Of a stretch of 64,000 bases of DNA, positions 55,498-64,000 are shown piece by piece. Origin of the DNA: Variovorax gossypii (lineage in GTDB: Bacteria > Pseudomonadota > Gammaproteobacteria > Burkholderiales > Burkholderiaceae_C); contig NZ_RXOE01000001.1 of assembly GCF_003965815.1 (NCBI RefSeq), forward strand, positions 1 to 64,000. Reading direction: 5' to 3'. Position 1 is the stretch's first letter; the number at the start of each line of letters is the position of its first letter. A program made the position numbers and the translations under genes. Under the pieces are notes generated by a model. It made no database searches and was not told the DNA's origin. It saw nothing but the letters and a program-made list of their open reading frames with translations.

Positions 55498-56690
55498 CGG
55501 GCCCGGTTCTCTGCCATCGCCCGCAGGCGTTCGATGGACTCCTGGAGATGCGCCATCGAGCTGGCAGTGGAGAAGCGCACGAACTTCGCGGTCTCGGCGG
55601 TGCCGAAGTCGCGACCGGGCGTGACGGCGACGTGGGCGCGCTTCATCGTCTCGAAGGCGAAGTCCCAGCTGCCCGAGATGCCGAGCTTCTCGGCGAAGGA
55701 AGTGCAGTCGGCCCAGGCGTAGAAGGCGCCGTCGGGCACCACGGGCACGTTCAGGCCCAGCGCGTTCAGCTGCGGAATGAACCAGTCGCGGCGCGCCTTG
55801 AACTCGGCGCGGCGGCGTTCGTACTCGGCGATGCTCTCGTCCTCGAAGCAGGCCAGCGCGGCGTATTGCGACACCGTGCTCGCGCAGATGAAGAGGTTCT
55901 GCGCCAGGCGCTCGACGACCGGCACCAGCACTTCGGGCACCACCAGCCAGCCGAGGCGCCAGCCGGTCATGTTGAAGTACTTGCTGAAGCTGTTGATGCT
56001 GATGACGTTCTCGTCGATGGCCAGCGCCGTCTGACCGAAGGCATCGTCGTAGGAGAGGCCGAGGTAGATCTCGTCGATCAGCGTGATGCCGCCGCGCTTG
56101 GACACCACTTCGTGGATGCGGCGCAGCTCGTCGGGCGCGATGGAGGTGCCTGTCGGATTCGAGGGCGATGCCAGCAGCACGCCGCGCGTCTTGTCCGTCC
56201 AGGCGGCCTCGACCTTGGCGGCCGTGAGCTGGAAGCGTTCCTCGGCCGTGGTCGGCAGCAGCACCGCCTTGCCTTCGGCCGCGCTCACGAAGTGGCGGTT
56301 GCACGGATAGCTCGGGTCGGGCATCAGGATCTCGTCGCCCGATTCGATCAGCGCGAGACAGGCCAGCTGCAGCGCGGCCGAGGCACCGGCGGTGACGACG
56401 ATGCGGCGGGCCGGCACGTCGACGTTGAAGCGCTGCCGATACCAGGCGCTGATGCGTTCGCGCAGGTGGTCGAGGCCGGTGGCCTGCGTGTACTGCGTGG
56501 CGCCGGCGCGCACCGCGCGGGCGGCGGCTTCCTGCACCAAGGGCGGGGCGGTGAAGTCGGGCTCGCCGATGTTCAGGAAGATCATCGGCCGGTCGGTGTG
56601 GGCGACCTCGCGGGCCAGCACGCCGGCGGCCTTGGCCACTTCCATCACATAGAAGGGCTCGATGCGCTGCGCGCGCGTGGAAATTCTCAT
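55494..56690 (-). CDS. Class I/II PLP-dependent aminotransferase
   Basis: 398 residues. The PLP lysine is in NSFSKYFNMTGWRLGW (about 237), preceded by SPSNPTGT and DEIYLGLSY, the usual Asp/Tyr contacts. Fold type I; substrate specificity (aspartate, alanine or aromatic) is not decided by the visible residues. ATG 56690 is used; the open frame upstream reads into a dispersed intergenic repeat. It is inserted between nusB and ybgC, linking the riboflavin and tol groups. Confidence 0.92.
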   Translation of the reverse strand: MRISTRAQRIEPFYVMEVAKAAGVLAREVAHTDRPMIFLNIGEPDFTAPPLVQEAAARAVRAGATQYTQATGLDHLRERISAWYRQRFNVDVPARRIVVTAGASAALQLACLALIESGDEILMPDPSYPCNRHFVSAAEGKAVLLPTTAEERFQLTAAKVEAAWTDKTRGVLLASPSNPTGTSIAPDELRRIHEVVSKRGGITLIDEIYLGLSYDDAFGQTALAIDENVISINSFSKYFNMTGWRLGWLVVPEVLVPVVERLAQNLFICASTVSQYAALACFEDESIAEYERRRAEFKARRDWFIPQLNALGLNVPVVPDGAFYAWADCTSFAEKLGISGSWDFAFETMKRAHVAVTPGRDFGTAETAKFVRFSTASSMAHLQESIERLRAMAENRAR

Positions 56691-56692
56691 CG

Positions 56693-56750
56693 CACCCCCA
56701 GGCTGCGGCGCTGCGCGCCTTCGCCAACCCCCTCGCAAGCGAGGGGGCGA
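56693..56750. repeat. Dispersed hairpin-rich intergenic repeat, copy 2
   Basis: It shares CACCCCCAGGCT, then CGCCAACCCCCTCGC and GGGGGCGA with the copy at 33472. Its core CCCCCTCGC-AA-GCGAGGGGG (56728-56747) is a perfect nine-pair inverted repeat. It lies between nusB and the aminotransferase, on the same strand. Confidence 0.6.
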
Positions 56751-56778
56751 GCGCCTTCGGGCGGCCGTGCGGCGCTCC

Positions 56779-57333
56779 TCATGCTCGCGCTTTCCCCGAA
56801 GCGCGGTCCGCTTCCACTTCGAGCGGCCGAAGCTGCGGCGCCAGCCCGTTGAGCACAGCATTCACGTACTTGTGGCCATCCGTGCCGCCGAACTCCTTGG
56901 CCAACTCGATGCACTCGTTGAGCACCACGCGCCAGGGCACGTCGGGGCAGTTCTGGAATTCGTAGACGCCAATCCACATCACGGCGTGCTCGATGGGCGA
57001 GATCTCCTCGAACTTGCGGTCGAGCAGCGGGCGGATCAGCGCGTCGAGCTGTTCAGCGCCTTCGATGGAGCCGTGCAGCAGCGCGTCGTAGTGCAGCGCG
57101 TCGGCCTTGTGGAAGCCCGCGAGGTCGCGCGTGAAGTGGTCGATGTCGGTCGGATCGTTGCGGCCCACCAGGTGCTGGTAGAGCGCCTGCAGCGCGAATT
57201 CGCGCGCACGGGTGCGGTTCGACTTGGCCGCAGCCTTGCGCACGCCGGTGCTGGTGAGGCCCACGCGCGACTGCTTGGGCTTTTCGCCGGCGGCCTTCAG
57301 GGCCTTGAGGGACTTGGAGCGGTCTTCGGTCAT
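56779..57333 (-). CDS. nusB: Transcription antitermination factor NusB
   Basis: 184 residues. The NusB helical domain starts at [17 protein letters not shown] (about 39-55), with [13 protein letters not shown] and [15 protein letters not shown] in the second half. A 38-residue lysine-rich leader precedes it. NusB binds boxA RNA with S10 during rRNA antitermination. Start ATG overlaps the ribH stop (ATGA). This ribH-nusB pairing is common. Confidence 0.95.
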   Translation of the reverse strand: MTEDRSKSLKALKAAGEKPKQSRVGLTSTGVRKAAAKSNRTRAREFALQALYQHLVGRNDPTDIDHFTRDLAGFHKADALHYDALLHGSIEGAEQLDALIRPLLDRKFEEISPIEHAVMWIGVYEFQNCPDVPWRVVLNECIELAKEFGGTDGHKYVNAVLNGLAPQLRPLEVEADRASGKARA

Positions 57334-57794
57334 GAAAGGGTGGCCAGCAGTTGCGCCATCTCGACAGCCACGCGGGCAGCGTCGCGGCCCTTGTCGGTCT
57401 GGCGGGCGACGGCCTGTTCGAGGTTTTCGGTGGTGAGGATCGCGTTGGCGATGGGCAGGCGGTAGTCGAGCGCAACGCGGCTCACGCTCGCGCCCGATTC
57501 GTTGGCCACGAGTTCGAAGTGGTAGGTTTCGCCGCGGATGATGCAGCCCAGCGCCACGAGCGCGTGGTAGCCGCCGCGCTCGGCCAGCGCCTGCAGCGCC
57601 ACGGGCACTTCGAGCGCGCCCGGCACCTGCAGGTGGTGGATATCGCTGGCGGCCACGCCCAGCGCCTCGAGCTCGGAGAGGCAGGCCGAGGCCAGCGCGT
57701 CGGTGATGTCGGCGTTGAAGCGCGCCTGCACGATGCCGATGCGCAGTCCCTTGCCGTTGAGCGGCGTCGTTTCGCCCTTGTTTGAACCTTGCAT
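57330..57794 (-). CDS. ribH: 6,7-dimethyl-8-ribityllumazine synthase
   Basis: 154 residues, normal. Conserved patches are [11 protein letters not shown] near the N-terminus, [25 protein letters not shown] and the active-site loop [10 protein letters not shown]. It condenses the ribityl-uracil with dihydroxybutanone phosphate. It starts six bases after ribBX and overlaps nusB. Confidence 0.96.
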   Translation of the reverse strand: MQGSNKGETTPLNGKGLRIGIVQARFNADITDALASACLSELEALGVAASDIHHLQVPGALEVPVALQALAERGGYHALVALGCIIRGETYHFELVANESGASVSRVALDYRLPIANAILTTENLEQAVARQTDKGRDAARVAVEMAQLLATLS

Positions 57795-57800
57795 GGTCTT

Positions 57801-58958
57801 TCAGTCTTTCGTGAGGTAGCCGGCGATCTCGAGGCCGTAGCCCGCTGCCATGCTCGGCATGCGGCGCGGCGTGCCCAGCAGGTTCATCTTGTGCACGCCG
57901 CATTCGCGCAGGATCTGCGCGCCGATGCCGTAGCTGCGCAGGTCCATGCGGCCGCGCTCGGGTGCCTGCGCGGGGCGCGCGGTGCCGTCGAACTGCGCGA
58001 GCAGCTCGCCGGCGGTCTCGCCGCAGTTCAGCAGCACGGCCACGCCCTTGCCCTCGTTCGCGATGTGCGAGAGGCTGGCGTCCAGGCTCCAGGAGTGCAG
58101 CGAGCGGTTGATTTCGAGCGCGTCGAGCACCGACAGCGGCTCGTGCACGCGCACCGACACGGTCTCTTCGGGCGTCCACTTGCCGCGCACCAGCGCGAGG
58201 TGCACGCCGTGGCTGGGCTTGTCGAGGAAGGCGTGGGCGGTGAAGGTGCCCCAGGCGGTCTGGATCTCGCGGCAGCCGACCTTCTCGACCAGCGATTCGA
58301 CGCGGCTGCGGTGTTCGATGAGCGCGGCGATGGTGCCGATCTTGATGCCGTGCTCGGCCGCGAAGATCTGCAGGTCGGGCAGGCGGGCCATGGTGCCGTC
58401 TTCGTTCATCACCTCGCAGATCACCGAGGCGGGCGAGCAGCCGGCCATGGCGGCGAGGTCGCAGCCGGCTTCGGTATGGCCGGCGCGCATCAGCACGCCG
58501 CCGTCCACCGCCTGCAGCGGGAAGATGTGGCCGGGCTGGACCAGGTCGGCGGCCACGGCGTTGGGCGCCACGGCGGCCTGCACGGTGCGCGCGCGGTCGG
58601 CGGCCGAAATGCCGGTGGTCACGCCCTCGGCCGCCTCGATGGAGACGGTGAAGGCGGTCGAATGCTTGGCGCCGTTGCGCTGGACCATCGGCGGCAGCTG
58701 CAGCCGCTCGCACATCTCGCGCGAGAGCGTGAGGCAGATCAGGCCGCGTGCGTGGCGGGCCATGAAGTTGATGGCCTCGGGCGTGATGTGGTCGGCCGCG
58801 ATGACGATGTCGCCTTCGTTCTCGCGGTCTTCCTCGTCGACGAGGATCACCATGCGGCCGGCGGCGAGCTCGGCCACGATCTCTTCGACCGAGGAGATCG
58901 GGGCTGGAGCGCGCGTGGCGCGGGAAGCGGCGCCGATCGGCGTGACGGAGGCGTTCAT
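57801..58958 (-). CDS. ribBX: 3,4-dihydroxy-2-butanone-4-phosphate synthase with degenerate GTP cyclohydrolase II domain (RibBX type)
   Basis: 385 residues. The N-terminal DHBP synthase domain (about 22-225) is complete, including [11 protein letters not shown] at 41-51 and [14 protein letters not shown]. The C-terminal region (about 230-385) aligns with GTP cyclohydrolase II but lacks the zinc-binding CxC motif and the catalytic region; instead it reads [20 protein letters not shown]. This is the RibBX variant known in many proteobacteria, in which RibA must come from another locus. ATG overlaps the riboflavin synthase stop (ATGA). No ribA is in this window. Confidence 0.92.
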   Translation of the reverse strand: MNASVTPIGAASRATRAPAPISSVEEIVAELAAGRMVILVDEEDRENEGDIVIAADHITPEAINFMARHARGLICLTLSREMCERLQLPPMVQRNGAKHSTAFTVSIEAAEGVTTGISAADRARTVQAAVAPNAVAADLVQPGHIFPLQAVDGGVLMRAGHTEAGCDLAAMAGCSPASVICEVMNEDGTMARLPDLQIFAAEHGIKIGTIAALIEHRSRVESLVEKVGCREIQTAWGTFTAHAFLDKPSHGVHLALVRGKWTPEETVSVRVHEPLSVLDALEINRSLHSWSLDASLSHIANEGKGVAVLLNCGETAGELLAQFDGTARPAQAPERGRMDLRSYGIGAQILRECGVHKMNLLGTPRRMPSMAAGYGLEIAGYLTKD

Positions 58959-59611
58959 TTGGAGATGTCCTTGGATGGAGTCGGTGTGAGCACGCCCGCC
59001 TGAAGCATGCGCTCCACGTAGCGCGCCACGGTGTCGATTTCTAGGTTGACCTTCGAGCCGGCCTTCAGGCTGCCCAGGGATGTGTTCTCGACGGTGTGCG
59101 GGATCAGGTTGATGCTGATCTCGGCGCCGTCGGCGATGTCCTTGACGCTGTTGACCGTGAGGCTCACGCCGTTGATGGTGATCGAGCCCTTGTAGGCGAG
59201 GAAGCGGGCCAGGGCGACGGGTGCGACCACGCGAAGCTCCCAGCTTTCGCCGACCGGCTCGAACCGGCTGACGCTGCCGATGCCGTCCACGTGGCCCGAA
59301 ACGATGTGGCCGCCGAGGCGGTCGCTCGCGCGCAGGGCCTTCTCGAGGTTGATGCGGCTGCCTTCGTCGGTCAGGCCGGCGGTCTTGTCGAGCGATTCGG
59401 CCGAAATGTCGATGGTGAACTGCTGGCGCTCGGGAGCGAGCGTGGTGACGGTCATGCAGGCGCCGTTGAGCGCGATGCTGTCGCCGAGACCGACGTCGTC
59501 GAGGTAGCCGGCGGGCACCTCGATGCTGAGTCTCTTGCCGTGGGAGGAGGTGGTGCCGAGGTCGTGGATGGCGGCGATGCGCCCCACGCCGGTGATGATT
59601 CCGGTGAACAT
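58955..59611 (-). CDS. ribE: Riboflavin synthase, alpha subunit
   Basis: 218 residues in two lumazine-binding repeats. Starts [12 protein letters not shown], the family signature; [12 protein letters not shown] and [14 protein letters not shown] mark the second repeat. It disproportionates two lumazines to riboflavin and ribityl-uracil. The name ribC is used in some species. It lies 44 bases after ribD and overlaps ribBX by four bases. Confidence 0.96.
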   Translation of the reverse strand: MFTGIITGVGRIAAIHDLGTTSSHGKRLSIEVPAGYLDDVGLGDSIALNGACMTVTTLAPERQQFTIDISAESLDKTAGLTDEGSRINLEKALRASDRLGGHIVSGHVDGIGSVSRFEPVGESWELRVVAPVALARFLAYKGSITINGVSLTVNSVKDIADGAEISINLIPHTVENTSLGSLKAGSKVNLEIDTVARYVERMLQAGVLTPTPSKDISK

Positions 59612-59655
59612 CCGCGCATTTTCGCAGAGAACGAAGGGGCTTCGCGGCGGGCGGG

Positions 59656-60777
59656 CTAGAAGGCGTCCCTTCCGGCCACCCTGGCCACGATCCGCAGGTC
59701 GGGGCCGACCTGTCCGAGGCTGCGGAATTCCAGGGGCAATGCGCCCGCTAATTCGGTCAATGGCCCGCCGGCGTGGATGCCGGAGGCGATGTCCAGCCCG
59801 TCGCCGATCAATTTCGGTGCCAGATAAACCAGCAGCTCGTCGACAAGGCCTTCGCGAAGCAGGGAGCCATTGAGCTTGTGCCCGGACTCGACGTGCAATT
59901 CGTTGACTTCGCGGCGGGCGAGATCCTTCAGCATCGCCGCCAGGTCGACCTTGCCCTGTGCGTTGGGCAGGCAGGTGACGGTGGCGCCGCGCGCCTCGAG
60001 GGCGGCGGCTTTCTGTTCATCCTGTACCGCCGCGTAGATCCAGACCGCGCGGCCGGGCATGAAGAGCTTCGCGCCCGGAGGCGTCTGAAGCTGGCTGTCG
60101 ACCACCACCACGCGCGGCTGTCGCGTGGTCTGCACAAGACGCACGTCGAGCCTGGGATCGTCTTCGATCACCGTGCCCACGCCAGTCAGCACCGCGCTGG
60201 CGCGTGCCCGCCAGGCATGGCCGTCTGCGCGTGCCGGCTCGGACGTGATCCACTGGCTCACGCCGTTGCGCAGGCCGGTCTTGCCGTCGAGCGAGGCCGC
60301 GACCTTGAGCCGCACCCACGGCGTCTTGCGGACCATGCGGCTGAAGAAACCGAGGTTGAGTTCCCGAGCCTCATCGGCGCCAGGGCCGACCTCGACTTCG
60401 ACGCCGGCGGCGCGCAGCCGACCGAAGCCTTGACCCGCGACCAGCGGATTGGGGTCGGCCATCGCCGCCACGACCTTGCCCACGCCGGCCGCGACCAGCG
60501 CATCGCAGCACGGGCCGGTGCGGCCATGGTGCGAGCAGGGCTCCAGCGTGACCCAGGCAGTTGCACCGGCAACCGAATTGCCTCGCGCCGCCGCGTCGCG
60601 CAGCGCCATGACCTCCGCGTGCGGGCCGCCGACCTGTTGGGTGTGGCCCTGGCCGATCACCGTGCCGTCGGGAGCGACCAGCACGCAGCCGACGCGTGGA
60701 TTCGGATCGGTTTCCGGGCCGGCCTGGCGCGCGAGATTCAGCGCCTGAATCATGAAATTTGGATTTTCTTTTGTCAT
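59656..60777 (-). CDS. ribD: Bifunctional riboflavin biosynthesis deaminase/reductase
   Basis: 373 residues. The deaminase zinc site is HAEV (about 54) with EPCSHHGRTGPCCDAL, followed by the reductase domain (about 150-373) with VTGVGTVIEDDPRLD-type NADPH region (read here as LTGVGTVIEDDPRLD). First gene of the riboflavin group. ATG 60777 opens the frame; an internal ATG at 60753 is also possible and better matches the usual family start. No FMN riboswitch is visible in the leader, so regulation must be by another means. Confidence 0.95.
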   Translation of the reverse strand: MTKENPNFMIQALNLARQAGPETDPNPRVGCVLVAPDGTVIGQGHTQQVGGPHAEVMALRDAAARGNSVAGATAWVTLEPCSHHGRTGPCCDALVAAGVGKVVAAMADPNPLVAGQGFGRLRAAGVEVEVGPGADEARELNLGFFSRMVRKTPWVRLKVAASLDGKTGLRNGVSQWITSEPARADGHAWRARASAVLTGVGTVIEDDPRLDVRLVQTTRQPRVVVVDSQLQTPPGAKLFMPGRAVWIYAAVQDEQKAAALEARGATVTCLPNAQGKVDLAAMLKDLARREVNELHVESGHKLNGSLLREGLVDELLVYLAPKLIGDGLDIASGIHAGGPLTELAGALPLEFRSLGQVGPDLRIVARVAGRDAF

Positions 60778-60972
60778 TCTTTTGTTAAATCAAATTCGCT
60801 GCAAATGTGAATTCGGAATCGATCGAAAACAATTCGCCTTCGATCTATTTGTTTTGACCGTTTGTCGTGCGAATTCCTTTTGGCGGGAAATTGCATAAAT
60901 AGAATTCGCGGCCATTTCAATCAGGGAGAAACGCCAGTCCGGCACGTGGTGCAAGGCGACAGGCGGCACGAC
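60778..60972. other. AT-rich divergent promoter region, ribD / fimT
   Basis: 195 bases much richer in A/T than the rest of the window (for example TTGTTAAATC and AAAACAATTCG), between divergent ribD and the minor-pilin genes. It should hold promoters for both. I searched by eye for the conserved sequence blocks of an FMN riboswitch upstream of ribD and did not find them. No strong dyad is present. Several GAATTC-like repeats (GAATTCG at 60819, 60870 and 60902) are noteworthy. Confidence 0.55.
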
Positions 60973-61473
60973 ATGGAAAACAAGGGATTCTGCGCGCCTG
61001 AGGGGGGCTTCACGCTCATCGAGATGATGGTCGTCATAGTACTGATGACCGTGCTGCTGGCGATGGCGCTGCCCAGCTTCACCGGCCTCATCGAACGGTA
61101 TCGGGTCGAGGGCATGGCCAACGCGCTGGTCGCGAGCGTGAGCCAGGCGCGAGCCGAGGCGGCCCGGCGCGGGACGACCGTGACCATCCAGCAGCGCGCG
61201 GAGTGCCGGGGCCGGGATTGGAGTTGCGGCTGGGACACGCTGGTCGCAAGCGGAAGCTCCAGCGAAACCCTCAAGCGGCAGGACCCCGACGGCCGGGTCG
61301 CGATCGAGAAGAACACGGGCGGCGCCATGTCGTTCGACGCGATGGGCTATTCGACAGGCGCGACCAGCTTCGGCTTTCGCCCGTCGGACAGCGACAGCTC
61401 GCCCAATGCCGTCGCGGTGTGCCTGTCGCTCGGCGGGCGCGTCAAGCTGGTGAAGGGGGGCGGATCGTGCTGA
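60973..61473 (+). CDS. fimT: GspH/FimT-type minor pseudopilin
   Basis: 166 residues. The prepilin cleavage site is GG/FTLIEMM (about 14-15) with Glu5 of the mature protein; the hydrophobic helix follows, and a GspH-type globular domain with cysteine pairs. It primes type IV pilus assembly with PilV, PilW and PilX. ATG 60973 has only a weak ribosome-binding site (GGCGGCACG). It is the first gene of the operon, and its stop overlaps the pilV ATG (TGATG). Confidence 0.9.
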   Translation: MENKGFCAPEGGFTLIEMMVVIVLMTVLLAMALPSFTGLIERYRVEGMANALVASVSQARAEAARRGTTVTIQQRAECRGRDWSCGWDTLVASGSSSETLKRQDPDGRVAIEKNTGGAMSFDAMGYSTGATSFGFRPSDSDSSPNAVAVCLSLGGRVKLVKGGGSC

Positions 61474-62015
61474 TGCCGGGCGCTTTTACCCGCCGGCCGG
61501 GCGGTGCGCAGGCGGGCTTCTCGATGATCGAGGCCCTGGCGGCGCTTCTCGTGCTCTCGCTAGGACTGCTGGCACTGGCCGGCTTCCAGATCCGCGTGCT
61601 GACCGACAGCGTCGGCGCGAGCAACCAGAACATCGCCATGCAACTGGCCGGCGATATGGCCGACCGCATCAGGGCCAATCCCGTAGCCGGTGCCTCAACG
61701 GTCAGCCCCTACGTGGCCGACTGGTCGCCTGCGGATGAGGACGAGCCGAAGCCCTCGTGCGTGAGCGCCGCTGCCAGTTGCAATGCCGCCGAGCTTGCGG
61801 CGCACGACCTGTGGAGCTGGAAGCACGCGGTGGCGGCTGCGCTGCCCGGCGGTCTGGCCGACGTGCAGGGCAGGGCGGCAGCCGGCGGCATGCTGTTCAT
61901 GCACATTGCCTGGGACGAACCGGCGGTGCTCAATCCGATCGCCCCCGCCCCCGGTTGGCAGTGCCCCACGGGCAAGGCCTGTCTCGAAGTCTCCGTCGCG
62001 GTGCCGCAGCCATGA
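61473..62015 (+). CDS. pilV: Type IV pilus minor pilin PilV
   Basis: 180 residues. The cleavage site AG/FSMIEALAAL is at about 15, with Glu5 in place. The C-terminal domain contains a long loop with cysteines (CVSAAASC) and WQCPTGKACLEVSV. ATG 61473 overlaps the fimT stop; GTG 61467 is the alternative start with GAAGGGGGG before it. Overlaps pilW by ATGA. Confidence 0.9.
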   Translation: MPGAFTRRPGGAQAGFSMIEALAALLVLSLGLLALAGFQIRVLTDSVGASNQNIAMQLAGDMADRIRANPVAGASTVSPYVADWSPADEDEPKPSCVSAAASCNAAELAAHDLWSWKHAVAAALPGGLADVQGRAAAGGMLFMHIAWDEPAVLNPIAPAPGWQCPTGKACLEVSVAVPQP

Positions 62016-62839
62016 GCCGCAAGTCGATCGCGCCCGAGTCGCGGCAGGCGGGCTTCACGCTGGTCGAGTTCCTGGTCGCGCTGATCATCGGCATGCTCGT
62101 CGTGCTGGCCGCCATCGCGACCATGCTCGGCACGCGCAGTACCGCCATGACGGGCGACGACGTCAATGCGCTCAATCAGTCGTCGGCCCTGGCGTTCAGA
62201 CTGCTGGGGCAGCAGATCCGGCAGGCCGGATACATCCCCATCGATGCCACCGAGCCGCTCTACTACTTCAGCGTGAGCCCCGGCAAGGGCACCAATCTCA
62301 CGGGCGAGCCGGCCTTCTTCGCGATCCGGGGCGTGGAGTCTCCCGGCGGTGCGGAGAACGACAGGCTCAAGCTCGGCTACGCGCCGAACCCCGACTACTT
62401 CAAGGACTGCCTGGGGCAGGAGCCCGGGCGTGCATCGGGCGGCGGGTACGACGCAGCCGACCCTGCCGCGTCGGGCAATGCGAGGCTGATCACCAGCGAG
62501 TTCTCGGTGGACAACAAGGGCGTGCTCAGGTGCCGCGGCAGCGGCAATGCGACGCCGCAGCCGGTCATCGACGGCGTCGAGCGTTTCGACGTGATGTATG
62601 GCGTCAATGCAAGGGCCGGGAGCCAGCAAGTGGTGCGCTACGTGACGGCCGACGACGTCGCGGACTTCAACAGCGTTCGCACGGTGCGCATCTGTCTTCA
62701 GCTCGTCGGTACCTCGAAGAGCAACCCCGGCGGCAGCCATACCGACTGCAACGGGGAGTCGCGCACAGGCAGCGACGGCAGGCTGCGGCGCGTCTACACG
62801 GCGGTGTTCTCGCTGCGCAACGACCTGGGGGCGCTATGA
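62012..62839 (+). CDS. pilW: Type IV pilus minor pilin PilW
   Basis: 275 residues. The prepilin site QAG/FTLVEFLVALIIG is at about 14, with Glu5 present. A long globular region follows with GQQIRQAGYIP and a PilW-type C-terminal region (FDVMYGVN and YTAVFSLRND). It belongs to the initiation complex at the pilus tip. Start overlaps the pilV stop (ATGA) and the end overlaps pilX (ATGA). Confidence 0.92.
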   Translation: MSRKSIAPESRQAGFTLVEFLVALIIGMLVVLAAIATMLGTRSTAMTGDDVNALNQSSALAFRLLGQQIRQAGYIPIDATEPLYYFSVSPGKGTNLTGEPAFFAIRGVESPGGAENDRLKLGYAPNPDYFKDCLGQEPGRASGGGYDAADPAASGNARLITSEFSVDNKGVLRCRGSGNATPQPVIDGVERFDVMYGVNARAGSQQVVRYVTADDVADFNSVRTVRICLQLVGTSKSNPGGSHTDCNGESRTGSDGRLRRVYTAVFSLRNDLGAL

Positions 62840-63528
62840 GATCGAGATCGCTCCGCGGTCCTGCTGGCGAGCGCCCGGTGCAGCACGGCTTTTCGCTCTT
62901 CATCGTGATGATCATGCTGCTGCTCTCGGCGCTGCTGGTGATCGGCGGCGCGCGAACGGCCCAATTGCTCGAATCGGTGGCGGGCAATCAGCGCGAATAC
63001 CAGCGTGCCTTCGAGGCGGCCGAAGCCGCACTGCTGGATGCGGAGCGCGACATCCGGCAGCTGGCCTTCGATTCCGCGAGCAAGACCTATGTGGCGTGCG
63101 CGGCGCTTGCCGCATCGCGCTGCCGCAAGGCCGAAGACGGCCGCGTCTTCCCCGACCGCGACACCGGCTGGGTGACCGCCTACATGAACGACGGGGCCGA
63201 CAGCTGTGCGCGAGGCATCTGCTACTTCTCCGCGCTCGATTCGGTGGCGGCCGCCTCCGGCAGCGAGGCCTACCGGTTCTGGACCCGCGATGCGTACAGG
63301 GACGGGCACGCGTCTTATGGGCAGTTCACCGGAGCGCCCGATGCCGGCAGCCCGGCGCTGATGGGTGCCAGGTACTGGATCGAGGTCATCGACCGAAGGA
63401 ACAGCAAATATCCGCTCTACCGGATCACAGCGGTCGCGACCGGCGCGCGCTCGCCGAGCCTGACGGGCGGCACGCGGGTCGAACTGCAGGCGTCCTTCGA
63501 CCCGGACCCGGTCAGAGGGGTGAATTGA
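62836..63528 (+). CDS. pilX: Type IV pilus assembly protein PilX
   Basis: 230 residues. The prepilin-like start HG/FSLFIVMIMLLLSALL lacks the usual Glu5, as do other PilX proteins. The mature domain begins with RAFEAAEAALLDAERDI, the PilX signature (EAAL.DAE). It works with PilV, PilW and PilY1 in priming pili. Start is ATGA-overlapped with pilW. Confidence 0.92.
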   Translation: MRSRSLRGPAGERPVQHGFSLFIVMIMLLLSALLVIGGARTAQLLESVAGNQREYQRAFEAAEAALLDAERDIRQLAFDSASKTYVACAALAASRCRKAEDGRVFPDRDTGWVTAYMNDGADSCARGICYFSALDSVAAASGSEAYRFWTRDAYRDGHASYGQFTGAPDAGSPALMGARYWIEVIDRRNSKYPLYRITAVATGARSPSLTGGTRVELQASFDPDPVRGVN

Positions 63529-63548
63529 GCATGGCGGGAGGGATACAT

Positions 63549-64000
63549 ATGAGCATCACCGGAATTTCGAAGAGGACCACCGTGTGCGGACTTGTCTTGG
63601 CACAGTCCATCGGCTGCGCCGCGCCGTATCCACTGGCGCAGGTGCCGCGCAACACCGCGGTCAAGGAGCCGGCGCCCAACGTGATCGTGTCGGTCGACAA
63701 CTCGGGCAGCATGGATTTTTCATCGCGTGCATCCGATGGAAATAGCTCGGTCGTCGGAATCCCCTCTCGAATGGAAGCGCTGAAGGCCGCCTTGAGAGAG
63801 AACTTCGCGGAGGCCAACATTCCCAACGACCGGATCCGCCTTGCCTGGCAGGCGATGAACGTCGACAGCCGCAACAGCAACGACAACAACTGTGTCGGCT
63901 TCTTCGGGGACACCTCGCCAGGCCGCTACCGGGCAGGCAAATGCCGTATCGGAGGCGGCAGCAATGCGAACCTGATGCGTTCGCTGGACGGCGCGCATCG
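63549..64000 (+). CDS. pilY1: PilY1-type pilus tip adhesin, N-terminal fragment
   Basis: The gene continues past the window edge; 150 codons are visible. A signal peptide (about 1-30, hydrophobic VCGLVLAQSIGCAA) precedes a von Willebrand A-like domain with the metal-site start VSVDNSGSM (DxSxS-like). This is the N-terminal layout of PilY1, a calcium-modulated tip protein. ATG 63549 is chosen because GGGAGGG lies upstream; an in-frame ATG at 63531 is possible. It follows pilX by 20 bases. Confidence 0.88.
   Translation, partial: MSITGISKRTTVCGLVLAQSIGCAAPYPLAQVPRNTAVKEPAPNVIVSVDNSGSMDFSSRASDGNSSVVGIPSRMEALKAALRENFAEANIPNDRIRLAWQAMNVDSRNSNDNNCVGFFGDTSPGRYRAGKCRIGGGSNANLMRSLDGAH

Noticed and set aside
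57801..58958. Frameshift or pseudogene in ribBA because of missing GTP cyclohydrolase II residues
   Set aside because: The reading frame is full length and coupled to its neighbours, and this matches the known RibBX variant rather than a decaying gene.
60778..60972. FMN riboswitch upstream of ribD
   Set aside because: The conserved blocks of the RFN element are not visible by eye and the region is too AT-rich for its usual stem sequences.

Overview
The window looks like chromosomal DNA of a high-GC betaproteobacterium of the Burkholderiales, most likely Comamonadaceae (Variovorax-like). The grounds are strongly GC-biased codon use, Bug/tripartite-tricarboxylate transport genes, tcu-type carboxylate catabolism, a RibBX-type riboflavin enzyme and Comamonadaceae-style neighbourhoods. 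This genus call is inference; no rRNA or marker phylogeny is available here. Coding density is very high, with no gene-free stretch over about 260 bp and no rRNA, tRNA, CRISPR array, insertion sequence or prophage seen.

Layout. 1-2912: the end of a type VI secretion unit (VgrG spike and the start of a lipase-like effector). 3090-11944: a minus-strand catabolic block with an HD-domain protein, two class II aldolases, a BASS transporter, a LysR regulator, the TcuA/TcuB oxidoreductase, a Bug solute receptor and a D-2-hydroxyacid dehydrogenase. A Crp/Fnr regulator is divergent from it across a TGTCA-N6-TGACA palindrome. 12790-18833: an RND efflux operon (outer-membrane factor, adaptor, pump). 19094-24055: small accessory units (alpha/beta hydrolase, DHA2 exporter plus acetyltransferase with a divergent LysR, amino-acid-type binding protein). 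24135-27478: AraC regulator, VOC protein and a short UvrA paralogue. 27555-30419: trmB, gluQ and an FAD oxidoreductase. 30569-34539: LysR regulator divergent from pirin, DoxX, WrbA-like flavodoxin and a second pirin. 35132-39666: TctB/TctA membrane subunits with the TctD/TctE two-component system but no local TctC. 39705-44646: trhO, dnaE and a YgiW-like periplasmic protein. 44630-51066: two translationally coupled genes, an M48-type metallopeptidase and a 1739-residue DUF4011 helicase-nuclease, probably a defence module. 51128-60777: one long minus-strand run of core genes (ribD, ribE, ribBX, ribH, nusB, aminotransferase, ybgC, tolQ, tolR, tolA, ftsI-like). 60973-64000: a minor-pilin operon (fimT, pilV, pilW, pilX, pilY1) running off the end.

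How the genes work together. The catabolic block could import an organic acid (Bug receptor, perhaps using the TctBA membrane proteins encoded about 30 kb away, or the BASS carrier), oxidise it with TcuAB, cleave it with one of two aldolases and reduce the product. The HD protein keeps the metal-ligand pattern of PhnZ-type diiron oxygenases, so it may be an oxygenase rather than a phosphohydrolase. The substrate cannot be read from sequence.

The most interesting candidates for something undescribed are the peptidase/helicase-nuclease pair at 44.6-51.1 kb and the HD-oxygenase/aldolase/Tcu cluster at 3.1-12.1 kb with its own Crp-family regulator and operator.
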